Below, in pieces: positions 43,692-51,896 of a stretch of 64,000 nucleotides of DNA (the first letter of the stretch is position 1; every line of letters begins with the position of its first letter). The position numbers were made by a program, and so were the translations under genes. Source of the stretch: Pseudorhodoferax soli (GTDB taxonomy: Bacteria > Pseudomonadota > Gammaproteobacteria > Burkholderiales > Burkholderiaceae_C). The notes under the pieces were generated by a model. That model saw only the letters and a program-made list of their open reading frames with translations. It ran no database searches and was not told the origin of the DNA. The stretch is from NCBI RefSeq assembly GCF_003337555.1, contig NZ_QPJK01000001.1, positions 1,364,001 through 1,428,000 on the forward strand, given 5' to 3'.

Positions 43692-44888
43692 ATGGACCTG
43701 AACTTCACGCCCGAGGAACTCGCGTTCCGCGACGATGTGCGCAGCTTCCTGAAAGACAAGCTGCCCGAGCGCATCGCCGACAAGGTCAAGGCCGGCCAGC
43801 GCCTGACCAAGCAGGACCAGGAGGAGTGGCACGCCATCCTGCAATCGCGCGGCTGGCTGGCCTACCACTGGCCCAAGCAGTATGGCGGCCCGGGCTTCAC
43901 TGCCGTCGAGAAGTTCATCTTCGACACCGAGTGCTGCCTGGCCGGCGGCCCGCGCATCGTGCCCTTCGGCGTGAGCATGCTGGGCCCCGTGCTCATCAAG
44001 TACGGCAGCCAGGCGCACAAGGACCACTACCTGCCGCGCATCCTCTCCGGTGAGGACTGGTGGTGCCAGGGCTACAGCGAGCCCGGCGCGGGTTCGGACC
44101 TGGCCTCGGTCAAGACCACGGCTGTGCGCCAGGGTGACCACTACATCGTGAACGGCCAGAAGACCTGGACGACCCAGGGCCAGCACGCCGACATGATCTT
44201 CAGCCTGGTGCGCACCGACCGCGAGGCCAAGGCCCAGTCGGGCATCAGCTTCCTGCTCATGGACATGAAGGCGCCCGGCGTGGAGCTGCGCCCCATCCGC
44301 ACGCTGGACGGCGACCGCGAGGTCAACGAGGTGTTCTTCACCGACGTGAAGGTGCCCGTGGAGAACCTGGTCGGCGAAGAGAACAAGGGCTGGACCTACG
44401 CCAAGTACCTGCTGACCTACGAGCGCACCGGCATCGCCGGCGTGGGCTATTGCGTGGCCACGATGGAGAAGCTCAAGGTCATCGCCGCCAAGGTGCTCAA
44501 GAACGGCAAGCCGCTGGACCAGGACCCGCTGTTCGCCGCGCGCATGGCCCGGGTCGAGATCGACCTGGAGAACATGAAGACCACCAACCTGCGCGTGCTG
44601 TCATCGGTGGCCCACGGCGGCGTGCCGGGCGCGGAAAGCTCCATGCTCAAGATCCGCGGCACCGAGCTGCGCCAGGAGATGCTCTCGCTGATCCGCCGCG
44701 CCATGGGCCCGTATGCCGCGCCCTACATCGAGGCCGCGCAGTACGAGGGCTACAACGGCGAACCGCTCGGCCCGGACGCCGCCGCCACGGCCGCGGCCAG
44801 CTACTTCAATTACCGCAAGCTGTCGATCTTCGGCGGCTCCAACGAGATCCAGAAGAACATCATCTCCAAGATGATCCTGGGCCTGTGA
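43692..44888 (+). CDS. pimC: Acyl-CoA dehydrogenase, PimC-like large subunit
   Basis: A 398-aa FAD enzyme. MDLNFTPEELAFRDDVRSFLKDKLP, WWCQGYSEPGAGSDLAS, YIVNGQKTWTT and the C-terminal SIFGGSNEIQKNIISKMILGL are acyl-CoA dehydrogenase hallmarks, and the start and LLTYERTGIAGVGY region match the pimeloyl-CoA dehydrogenase large subunit type. It introduces the alpha,beta double bond and would pass electrons to ETF. An immediate downstream second dehydrogenase suggests a heteromer as in PimCD. The substrate is inferred, not shown. Confidence 0.87.
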   Translation: MDLNFTPEELAFRDDVRSFLKDKLPERIADKVKAGQRLTKQDQEEWHAILQSRGWLAYHWPKQYGGPGFTAVEKFIFDTECCLAGGPRIVPFGVSMLGPVLIKYGSQAHKDHYLPRILSGEDWWCQGYSEPGAGSDLASVKTTAVRQGDHYIVNGQKTWTTQGQHADMIFSLVRTDREAKAQSGISFLLMDMKAPGVELRPIRTLDGDREVNEVFFTDVKVPVENLVGEENKGWTYAKYLLTYERTGIAGVGYCVATMEKLKVIAAKVLKNGKPLDQDPLFAARMARVEIDLENMKTTNLRVLSSVAHGGVPGAESSMLKIRGTELRQEMLSLIRRAMGPYAAPYIEAAQYEGYNGEPLGPDAAATAAASYFNYRKLSIFGGSNEIQKNIISKMILGL

Positions 44889-44904
44889 GCAGGAGAGCGA
44901 CACC

Positions 44905-46044
44905 ATGAACTTCACACACACCGAAGACCGCCGCATGCTGGCGGACTCGCTGGACCGCTACCTGGCCGAGCAGTACGGCTTCGTCGAGCGCGACCACATC
45001 GCCTGGAGCGAGCAAGGCACGAGCGACAAGCACTGGAACCAGCTGGCCGAGATCGGCGCGCTGGGCGCGCTGTTCCCCGAATCCGTGGGCGGCTTCGGCG
45101 GCGCCGGCTTCGACGTGGCCGTGGTCTTCGAAAGCCTGGGCAAGGCCCTCGTGGTCGAGCCCTTCCTGGGCGCGCTGGTGGTGGGCCGGGCCATCGCGCA
45201 GGCCGGCAACGCCGCACAGCAGGAACGCATCGCCGGCCTCGTGGACGGCAGCACCGTGGCAGCGCTGGCGCACGACGAACCCGGCAGCCACTACGAGCCT
45301 ACGCAGGTCGCCACGCGCGCCGAGAAGCATGGCAGCGGCTGGGTGCTGAACGGCGCCAAAGCCGTGGTGCAGCAGGGCCAGCGCGCCGGGCTGCTGCTGG
45401 TCTCCGCGCGCACCGCGGGTGCGGTGGGGGACGCGCAAGGCATCTCGCTGTTCCTGGTGCCCGGCGATGCCAAGGGCATCGGCTGGCGCGGCTATTCCAA
45501 GATCGACGGTGGCCGCGCGGCCGAACTCACGCTGGAAGGTGTGCAGGTCGGCGCCGACGCGCTGCTGGGCAGCGAGGGCGCCGGCGCCGACGTGCTGGAA
45601 CACGCCACCGGCTGGGGCCTCTTGGCGCTGGCGGCCGAGTCGCTCGGCGCGATGGAAGTGGCCAAGCGCGACACGCTGGAGTACCTGCGCACGCGCAAGC
45701 AGTTCGGCGTGCCGATCGGCAGCTTCCAGGCGCTGCAGCACCGCATGGCCGACCTGCTGATCGAGGTCGAGCAGGCACGCTCGGCCGTGATCAACGCGGC
45801 CGCGGCCATCGACGGCGACGACCGCATCGCGCGCGAGCGTGCGCTGTCGGCCGCCAAGTTCAGCGTGGGCAAGATCGGCGCCCGCGTGGCCGAGGAAGCC
45901 ATCCAGCTGCACGGCGGCATCGGCATGACCTGGGAACTGCCGCTGGCGCACTACGCCAAGCGGCTCGTGATGGTCGACCACCAGCTGGGGGACGAGGACT
46001 TCCACTTGCAGCGCTACATCGATCTGGGCAGGGAGGCCGCATGA
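44905..46044 (+). CDS. pimD: Acyl-CoA dehydrogenase, PimD-like small subunit
   Basis: A 379-aa acyl-CoA dehydrogenase-like protein. MNFTHTEDRRMLADSLDRYLAEQYGF, TWELPLAHYAKRL and LHGGIGMT near the end fit the family, but the central substrate and FAD segment (AHDEPGSHYEPTQ in place of the usual WAQGYSEPGAGSD) is diverged, as in the partner subunits of heteromeric enzymes. It lies 16 nt after the PimC-like gene and overlaps the enoyl-CoA hydratase-like gene by 4 nt. Confidence 0.84.
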   Translation: MNFTHTEDRRMLADSLDRYLAEQYGFVERDHIAWSEQGTSDKHWNQLAEIGALGALFPESVGGFGGAGFDVAVVFESLGKALVVEPFLGALVVGRAIAQAGNAAQQERIAGLVDGSTVAALAHDEPGSHYEPTQVATRAEKHGSGWVLNGAKAVVQQGQRAGLLLVSARTAGAVGDAQGISLFLVPGDAKGIGWRGYSKIDGGRAAELTLEGVQVGADALLGSEGAGADVLEHATGWGLLALAAESLGAMEVAKRDTLEYLRTRKQFGVPIGSFQALQHRMADLLIEVEQARSAVINAAAAIDGDDRIARERALSAAKFSVGKIGARVAEEAIQLHGGIGMTWELPLAHYAKRLVMVDHQLGDEDFHLQRYIDLGREAA

Positions 46045-46838
46045 CGACCGACGCCCTGCTCACGCGCCGCGAGGGCGCCGTGCTGGTCCTCGTCAACAAC
46101 AACCCCGCCGCGCGCAACGCGCTGTCGGCCGAGTTCTACACGGCCGCCACCCAGGCCCTGGCGGATGCGGAAGCCGACCCCACCATCGGCGCCGTGGTGC
46201 TGACCGGCGCGGGCAACTTCTTCTGCGCCGGCGGCAACCTGAACCAGCTGATCACGCGGCGCGCCATGGCCCCGGCCGACCGCCGCGAGCGGCTGGAGCT
46301 GCTGCACGGCTTCGTGCGCCGGCTGCGCGACAGCAGCAAGCCTGTGATCGCAGCCGTGGAGGGCGGCGCCGCTGGTGCCGGCCTGTCGGTGGCGCTGGCC
46401 TGCGACCTGTTGGTGTCCTCGCGCGAAGCCTTCTTCAGTGCCACCTACATCAAGGTCGGCCTCACGCCCGACGGCGGGCTGACCTCCTTCCTCGCGGAGT
46501 TCGTCTCGCGCCAGCTGCTGACCGAGCTGTGCCTGACGGGCGAGCGCGTCACGGCCGAGCGCCTGCATGCGCTGGGCGCGGTCAACCGCCTGGTCGATGC
46601 CGGCCAGGCCGAGGCCGCGGCCATCGCGCTCGGAGCGCAATTGGCCGAGGGCCCGGCCCGCGCCAGCGCGCGCATCAAGGCATTGTGCCGCGGCGCGCAC
46701 GCACGCTCGCTGGACGAGCAGCTGGAACTGGAAGCCGCGTCCATGGTCGAAAGCCAGGGTGACGACGAGGCGCAAGAGGGCATCGGCGCCTTCCTTGGCA
46801 AGCGCAAAGCGGACTTCGCGGCACTGCGCCGGCGTTGA
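46041..46838 (+). CDS. Enoyl-CoA hydratase/isomerase family protein
   Basis: A 265-aa crotonase. NNPAARNALSAEFY, GAGNFFCAGGNLNQL and KPVIAAVEGGAAGAGLSVALACDL give the CoA site and oxyanion hole. At the two positions of the usual glutamates it has Ser (GAGLSVA) and Asp (GLTPDGGLT). This points to an isomerase or hydratase of the PaaG-type group instead of a classical hydratase. It overlaps the preceding gene by 4 nt. Confidence 0.87.
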   Translation: MTTDALLTRREGAVLVLVNNNPAARNALSAEFYTAATQALADAEADPTIGAVVLTGAGNFFCAGGNLNQLITRRAMAPADRRERLELLHGFVRRLRDSSKPVIAAVEGGAAGAGLSVALACDLLVSSREAFFSATYIKVGLTPDGGLTSFLAEFVSRQLLTELCLTGERVTAERLHALGAVNRLVDAGQAEAAAIALGAQLAEGPARASARIKALCRGAHARSLDEQLELEAASMVESQGDDEAQEGIGAFLGKRKADFAALRRR

Positions 46839-46873
46839 CAATCGCGCATTCACAACGAACGGAGACCGTTTCC

Positions 46874-48037
46874 ATGACCGCAACTTCCCCTGGACTGCCG
46901 CTGGCCGGCGTGCGCGTGCTCGATTTTTCGCGCGTGCTGGCCGGGCCGCTGTGCGCCCAGGTGCTCGGCGATTTCGGCGCCGATGTCGTCAAGATCGAGC
47001 ACCCCCAGCGCGGCGACGACACGCGCGACTGGGGCATCCGCGTCGGCAAGACCGAGACCACCTACTTCAACAGCATGAACCGCAACAAGCGGTCCATCGC
47101 GCTCGACCTGGCGACCGAAGAAGGCCAGCAGCTGGCCCGCCAGCTGGTGGCCAAGGCCGACGTGCTGGTGCAGAACTTCAAGACCGGCGGCATGGAGAAG
47201 ATGGGCCTGGGCTACGAGCAGTTGCGCGCCATCAACCCGCGCCTGGTCTATGTCTCGGTGACGGGCTACAACCGCGGTGGCCCCGAGGCCAAGCGCCCGG
47301 GCTACGACCTGGTGATCCAGGGCCAGGCCGGCATCATGGCCATGAACGGCGAGGAGGGCCAGGGCCCGCTCAAGTTCGGCATCGCCGCGGTCGACCTCAT
47401 GACCGGCATGGCCAGTGCCCAGGCCGTCCTGGCCGCGCTCTACCAGCGCGAGAAGACCGGCACCGGCCGCCATGTGGAAATGGCGCTGTACGACTGCGGG
47501 CTCATGATCACCGCCTACAGCGGCCTGGAGGCGCTGCACCTGGGCGAAGACCCGCCCAAGTACGGCAACGCGCACCCGTCCATCGTGCCCTACGGCGTGT
47601 TCGACGCGGCCGACGGCCCGGTCATCATCAGCGTGGGCAACAACGCGCAGTTCGAGCGCCTGTGCATCGACGCGCTGCAGCGCCCCGACCTGGCCGCCGA
47701 CGAGCGCTTCAAGACCAACCTGGGGCGCGGCCAGAACCGCGCCGCGCTGCTGCCCGAGCTCTACAAGGAGATCGGCAGCCGCCCACGCGACCAGCTCATC
47801 GCCGCCATGACCAAGGCCGGCATTCCCTGCGGCGAAGTGCTGGGCCTGCACGAGGCGCTGACCTCGCAGCGCACGGTGGAAGGCGGCCTGGTCACCGAGC
47901 AGCCCCATCCCGTGGCCGGCACCACCCAGGTGCTGGCGCCCCCCTACCGCATGGACGGCGAGCGCCTGCCGGTGCGCCTGCCGCCGCCGCAACTCGGCGC
48001 CGACCGCGACACCGTGCTGCGCGACTGGCTCGGCTGA
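46874..48037 (+). CDS. CaiB/BaiF family III CoA-transferase
   Basis: A 387-aa enzyme that moves CoA between acids. LAGVRVLDFSRVLAGPLCAQVLGDFGADVVKIEHP is the family N-terminus and D174 in GIAAVDLMTGM is the aspartate that forms the enzyme-acyl intermediate. It would activate the growth substrate of the pathway, using a CoA-ester product as donor. The ATG at 46874 is preferred to an earlier in-frame GTG-type start, with GGAGAC 7 nt upstream. Fits the operon's catabolic role. Confidence 0.9.
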   Translation: MTATSPGLPLAGVRVLDFSRVLAGPLCAQVLGDFGADVVKIEHPQRGDDTRDWGIRVGKTETTYFNSMNRNKRSIALDLATEEGQQLARQLVAKADVLVQNFKTGGMEKMGLGYEQLRAINPRLVYVSVTGYNRGGPEAKRPGYDLVIQGQAGIMAMNGEEGQGPLKFGIAAVDLMTGMASAQAVLAALYQREKTGTGRHVEMALYDCGLMITAYSGLEALHLGEDPPKYGNAHPSIVPYGVFDAADGPVIISVGNNAQFERLCIDALQRPDLAADERFKTNLGRGQNRAALLPELYKEIGSRPRDQLIAAMTKAGIPCGEVLGLHEALTSQRTVEGGLVTEQPHPVAGTTQVLAPPYRMDGERLPVRLPPPQLGADRDTVLRDWLG

Positions 48038-48069
48038 GCCACCCTTCTTTTCACGACCCGTTTTTCCGC

Positions 48070-49071
48070 ATGACCGATTTGCACCGTCCCGCTTCCACCC
48101 TCACCCGCCGCAGCCTCACGGCGCTGGCCCTCGGCACCGCACTGGCGCCGCTGGCCGGCTGGGCCCAGGGCTTTCCGAGCAAGCTCATCACGCTCTACGT
48201 GCCCTTCCCGCCCGGCGGGCCGACCGACACGGCCTCGCGCATCGTGGGCCAGAAGATGGGCGAGATCCTGAAGCAGACCGTCATCGTGGAAAACCGGCCC
48301 GGCGCCTCGGGCTCCATCGCGGCCGCCGCCCTGGCGCGCATGCCGGCCGACGGCCACAGCCTCATGATGCTGGCCACGCCCACGCTGCTGGCGCCGCACC
48401 TGTACCCGGCCGTCAAGTTCGACATCAACAAGGACTTCACGGCCGTGGGCACGACCTACGACCTGCCCATCGTGGTGGTGGTCAACCCCACGCAGCTGCC
48501 CGACGTGCGCACGCTGCCCGAACTGATCGCCAAGGCCAAGGCCAGCAAGACGCCGCTGAACTACACCAGCTCGGGCCAGGGCAGCTTCGGCCACCTCACC
48601 ATGGAGCTGCTCAAGATCCAGGGCGGCTTCGACATGACGCACGTGCCCTACAAGGGCGGCGTGCCGGCCATCACCGACCTGCTGGGCGGCCAGGTGCCCG
48701 TGATGTACGCCGACATGGTCGCCGCGCTGCCGCACATCCAGGCCGGCAAGCTGCGCGCCATCGCGGTCGGCTCGCCGCAGCGCCTGCCCTTCCTGCCCGA
48801 CGTGAAGACGGTGGCCGAGCAGGGCTTCCCGGGCTTCTCGGCCGTCTCCTGGGGCGGCCTGCTGGCACCGGCCGGCACGCCGGCAGCGGTGGTCAAGACA
48901 CTCAACGACGCACTCAAGCAAGCCCTGGCCGATGCCACGGTACAGGACAAGCTGAAGAACGCCGGCACCTTCGCCGCCTGGCAGTCGCCAGCCGACACGG
49001 CCGCCCGCATCCGCAGCGACGACCAGCAGTGGGGCAAGCTCATCAAGGACAAGGGCATCGCAGGCAGCTGA
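48070..49071 (+). CDS. Bug family (TctC-like) periplasmic solute-binding protein
   Basis: A 333-aa tripartite tricarboxylate-type binding protein. The N-terminus (TRRSLTALALGTALAPLAGWAQG) is a twin-Arg-like signal peptide. ITLYVPFPPGGPTD, VENRPGASGSIAA and THVPYKGGVPAITDLLGGQV are the Bug motifs. Bug proteins capture carboxylates; this one closes the acyl-CoA operon and may deliver its substrate, although no TctAB transporter is nearby. It starts 32 nt after the CoA-transferase. Confidence 0.93.
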   Translation: MTDLHRPASTLTRRSLTALALGTALAPLAGWAQGFPSKLITLYVPFPPGGPTDTASRIVGQKMGEILKQTVIVENRPGASGSIAAAALARMPADGHSLMMLATPTLLAPHLYPAVKFDINKDFTAVGTTYDLPIVVVVNPTQLPDVRTLPELIAKAKASKTPLNYTSSGQGSFGHLTMELLKIQGGFDMTHVPYKGGVPAITDLLGGQVPVMYADMVAALPHIQAGKLRAIAVGSPQRLPFLPDVKTVAEQGFPGFSAVSWGGLLAPAGTPAAVVKTLNDALKQALADATVQDKLKNAGTFAAWQSPADTAARIRSDDQQWGKLIKDKGIAGS

Positions 49072-49080
49072 GCCCGCGGC

Positions 49081-49497
49081 TCACGCGCCCAGCGCGATGC
49101 GGCGCAGCCGCTCGATCTCGGCGCGGCCCAGCGAGGTGATGTCGATGACGATGGCGCGGTCGCCATCGCCGTCCTCCCGGTCGTCGTAGGTCACCGCCGC
49201 CTCCACCATGCCCTGCCTGCGCAGCACATCGACGAGGCGCACGGCGCTGCCGGACACCGGCAAGGGAAACAGCGCCCTGGCCAGGCCGACCAGGTAATCC
49301 CGGTCCGACTGTTCGCTGGCATCGGCCGGCTTCCCGTCGGCCTGCGCCAGCCGCGCACGCACCCAGGCGCTGCCGCCCAGCGCACGCAACTGTTCCGCTT
49401 CGGCCTGCGAGAGTTCCAGCCGCACGGCCACCATCTTTTCCGGTTGTGGCGGCGCACCGGCAGGCGCTGCGGTGTGGGTATCGGCATGGGGATCCAT
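49081..49497 (-). CDS. Hypothetical protein, unknown function
   Basis: A 138-aa soluble protein that I do not recognise. It opens MDPHADTHTAAPAGAPPQPEKMVAVRLELSQAEAEQLRALGGSAWVRARL, a helix suggestive of a short DNA- or ligand-binding region, and ends in alternating acidic and basic stretches. No signal or membrane segment. The start (49497) follows GGAG eight nt before. It is transcribed toward the Bug gene's 3' end. Confidence 0.6.
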   Translation of the reverse strand: MDPHADTHTAAPAGAPPQPEKMVAVRLELSQAEAEQLRALGGSAWVRARLAQADGKPADASEQSDRDYLVGLARALFPLPVSGSAVRLVDVLRRQGMVEAAVTYDDREDGDGDRAIVIDITSLGRAEIERLRRIALGA

Positions 49498-49588
49498 GGG
49501 GTTCTCCGTGGTGGTGCAGTCCGGCCCGGCGGGCCGCCACCGCACCCGGCCCATTGGAGGCCGGGGCCGGGCTGGCGGCAGCGGGGCA

Positions 49589-49873
49589 TCACCGCCGCTT
49601 GCCGTCAGCGGCCATGCCGAGTCCAGATGGCAGGCCCAGGCGGATCGGCCCGCCCGGCGCCGTGGCGTCCACCGGCACACCGCCGCGCGTCACCCGCAGC
49701 CGCCCGGCCTGGGCCAGGTGCTGCGCCACCTGGCGCACCTGCGGCATCAGGCTGCGCCAGCGCCCGCCTTCGGGCAGCAGCGTGCGTGCCACTTCGGACG
49801 GGCAGACGGTGGCGCCGGGCCGGCGCGCGCCCAGCAGCGCGGCGATGCAGCCTTCGATGGCGGCGTCTGTCAT
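49589..49873 (-). CDS. DUF3253 domain protein
   Basis: A 94-aa protein, MTDAAIEGCIAALLGARRPGATVCPSEVARTLLPEGGRWRSLMPQVRQVAQHLAQAGRLRVT then GGPIRLG. This is the DUF3253 pattern, a small winged-helix-like fold of unknown function. It overlaps the DUF72 gene end by 4 nt, forming an operon with it and the DNA glycosylase gene. Confidence 0.83.
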   Translation of the reverse strand: MTDAAIEGCIAALLGARRPGATVCPSEVARTLLPEGGRWRSLMPQVRQVAQHLAQAGRLRVTRGGVPVDATAPGGPIRLGLPSGLGMAADGKRR

Positions 49874-50628
49874 GCCCCGCCTGCCAGCGCCTGCAGCCGC
49901 AGTGCATCGGGTGCCGCGGCGCCCGATGCGGTGTTGTCGAAGATGCACCAGGGCTCGGCACCGGCCGGCCAGCGCGCGAGTTCGGCCGCCCGCGCCTGCA
50001 GCCAGTCGTCGCCATAGGCTGACCAGTAGGTGCGCGGCGAGCCGTGCCAGCGGTGGTAGACCACGGCACCGGCACCATCCCCGGCCGGCCCCAGCCAGCC
50101 GCCAGGGACCGCCGCCGCCGGCCAGCGTGCCGGATCGGCCGCGACACGGCCGACGCGCCAGCGCACCAGCGAGCGGTCGGCCGCGGCCTCGAACCAGCTC
50201 GCATGGCGCGGCTCGCAGACGACCGCACCGTCGAACAGCCCCGCCAGCAGCCGAAAGAACGTGCCCACCGGCCGGGCTTCGAAGGCCAGCGAGGGCGGCA
50301 GCTGGACCAGCAGCACGCCGAGGCGGTCCCCCAAACCCGCCACCTCGTCGATGAAGCGTTCCAGCGGCGCCCGTGCGGCGCGCAGGCGCAGTTCGTGCGT
50401 GATGCTGCGCGGCAGCTTCACCGCGAAGCGAAAGCCCGGCGGCGTCTGCGCGGCCCAGCGCGCGTAGACCTCGGGCCGGTGGCTGCGGTAGAACGAGGTG
50501 TTGATCTCCGCACAGTGCAGCACCCGGGCATAGCGCGCCAGGTGGCTGCCCTCCCCGGCAAAGCGTTCGGCCACCGCGCGCGGGATGCTCCAGCCCGCCG
50601 TGCCGACGCGCAGCGCCGGGCGGCTCAT
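49870..50628 (-). CDS. DUF72 domain protein
   Basis: A 252-aa TIM-barrel-like protein. RVGTAGWSIPR, CAEINTSFYRSHRPEVYARWAAQTPPGFRFAVKLPRSITHE and YHRWHGSPRTYWSAY are the family landmarks. Function is unknown; it is often beside DNA-repair genes. The ATG overlaps the glycosylase stop (ATGA). Confidence 0.9.
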   Translation of the reverse strand: MSRPALRVGTAGWSIPRAVAERFAGEGSHLARYARVLHCAEINTSFYRSHRPEVYARWAAQTPPGFRFAVKLPRSITHELRLRAARAPLERFIDEVAGLGDRLGVLLVQLPPSLAFEARPVGTFFRLLAGLFDGAVVCEPRHASWFEAAADRSLVRWRVGRVAADPARWPAAAVPGGWLGPAGDGAGAVVYHRWHGSPRTYWSAYGDDWLQARAAELARWPAGAEPWCIFDNTASGAAAPDALRLQALAGGA

Positions 50629-51188
50629 GGAAACCGCCGGCTGACGAAGCGCGAACCCCGCAGCCCGAAGCGCCAGGGCATCTCCTGCGCCTTGGAGATG
50701 CCGATGCGCGGGCCCACCACCACGTCCGCGCGCAGGGCCGCCGGCCGCAGTTCGAACGGCGCCCGGTCCAGCGGCAGGCCGTCGTGCGCCGGCGTGATGC
50801 CCAGTGCCTGGCCCACGCGGCCCGGACCGGCGCACAGCAGCAGGTCGACGACCGGCCCGCGGCGCGTGCGCATGCGGTCCAGGCCTTCGGTGGGTTCCAG
50901 CGCGCGGATCAGCACGCCGGCGCCGTGGCCCGCCTCGCGGCAGACCAGGTTCAGGCACCAGTGGATGCCGTAGGAGCGGTACACATAGGCATGGCCGGGC
51001 GGGCCGAACATGCTGGCGTTGCGTGCATCGGGCCCGCGGTGGCTGTGCGAGGCCGGATCCTCTGCGTCGTAGGCCTCGGTCTCCACGATGCGGCCGCCGA
51101 CACCGTCGACGAGCAGCACCGCACCGATCAAGGCGCGGGCCAGATCGACGGACGAGCCCTGGAAATCGAGAGCGGCAGGAGCAACCAT
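50625..51188 (-). CDS. mpg: DNA-3-methyladenine glycosylase (MPG/AAG family)
   Basis: A 187-aa alkylpurine glycosylase that removes damaged bases in base-excision repair. GGRIVETEAYDAEDPASHSHRG carries the catalytic Glu (E36 or E38), and MFGPPGHAYVYRSYGIHWCLNLV and LLCAGPGRVGQALGI are family blocks. It heads a three-gene minus-strand unit with DUF72 and DUF3253. Confidence 0.94.
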   Translation of the reverse strand: MVAPAALDFQGSSVDLARALIGAVLLVDGVGGRIVETEAYDAEDPASHSHRGPDARNASMFGPPGHAYVYRSYGIHWCLNLVCREAGHGAGVLIRALEPTEGLDRMRTRRGPVVDLLLCAGPGRVGQALGITPAHDGLPLDRAPFELRPAALRADVVVGPRIGISKAQEMPWRFGLRGSRFVSRRFP

Positions 51189-51285
51189 GCAGGCATGCTA
51201 AGCACGGCCGGCCGGCATGCGCGTCAGCCGCAGCCGTACAGCCGCGTCAACGCGGTTCTGCGCCCGGCAGGCCGCAGGCGCTGCA

Positions 51286-51660
51286 TCAAGGCGCGCCGAT
51301 GCCCGCGGGGTCTGGGTCGGACGACAAGGGTGCGGATGTGCGCCAGTCGCTTGCCTGCGCCGCGGCGTCCCGGTGGGCCGGCTCTGCCGGGCGGGCCGAC
51401 GGCGCCCCCGCCCAGCGGCGCAGGCCATCGCGGCCCGATGCAGCACGGAACAGCAAGGCACCGGCCACCATGGCGTGCAGCACGGCACCCACCCGCGTCT
51501 GCGCGCGCAAGGCGCACAGCGCGAAGGCGCCTGCGCCGAGCAGCGTGGCCGCGTGCTCCTGCGGCGCGCTCTCGCGTGCGTCGTCGTAATCGATGATGTC
51601 GCGGACGTGCTGCTTCAAGCCCGTGGCCGAGCCGGTGGCGTGGTCGAACGTGTCTGGCAT
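51286..51660 (-). CDS. Small membrane-associated protein, unknown function
   Basis: A 124-aa protein. A soluble N-terminus (MPDTFDHATGSATGLKQHVRDIIDYDDARES) is followed by two hydrophobic segments (about 38-48 and 61-71, HAATLLGAGAFALCAL and GAVLHAMVAGALLF) and a Pro/Ala-rich polar tail. The start is chosen for the GGGAG Shine-Dalgarno at 51669-51673. It resembles small DUF2892-like proteins only loosely. Divergent from the diiron protein gene. Confidence 0.55.
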   Translation of the reverse strand: MPDTFDHATGSATGLKQHVRDIIDYDDARESAPQEHAATLLGAGAFALCALRAQTRVGAVLHAMVAGALLFRAASGRDGLRRWAGAPSARPAEPAHRDAAAQASDWRTSAPLSSDPDPAGIGAP

Positions 51661-51896
51661 GTGGTGGTCTCCCGGTTGGCCACCACTGTGGGCGCCCGCA
51701 CGCGCGCCAACAGGCCGCCAGGCGGCCGTCGAGCCGTCGGAGAACATGCCGTCCCGGCCTGCGTGCATGGCCGGCACGCGGCAACCGCCATCAAGCCTGC
51801 GTCGGACACGAGACGCCGGCGCACCGGATGCCGTCCCACGTCCACACGTGGCAACGCCTGCGGTCTATCGCTTGCGGCATTGGGCAAGGTGGAGCC

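Noticed and set aside
44860-46005. A 381-codon minus-strand frame opposite the PimD-like gene
   Set aside because: Shadow: His/Gly/Arg-rich, no motif, fully covered by the dehydrogenase gene.
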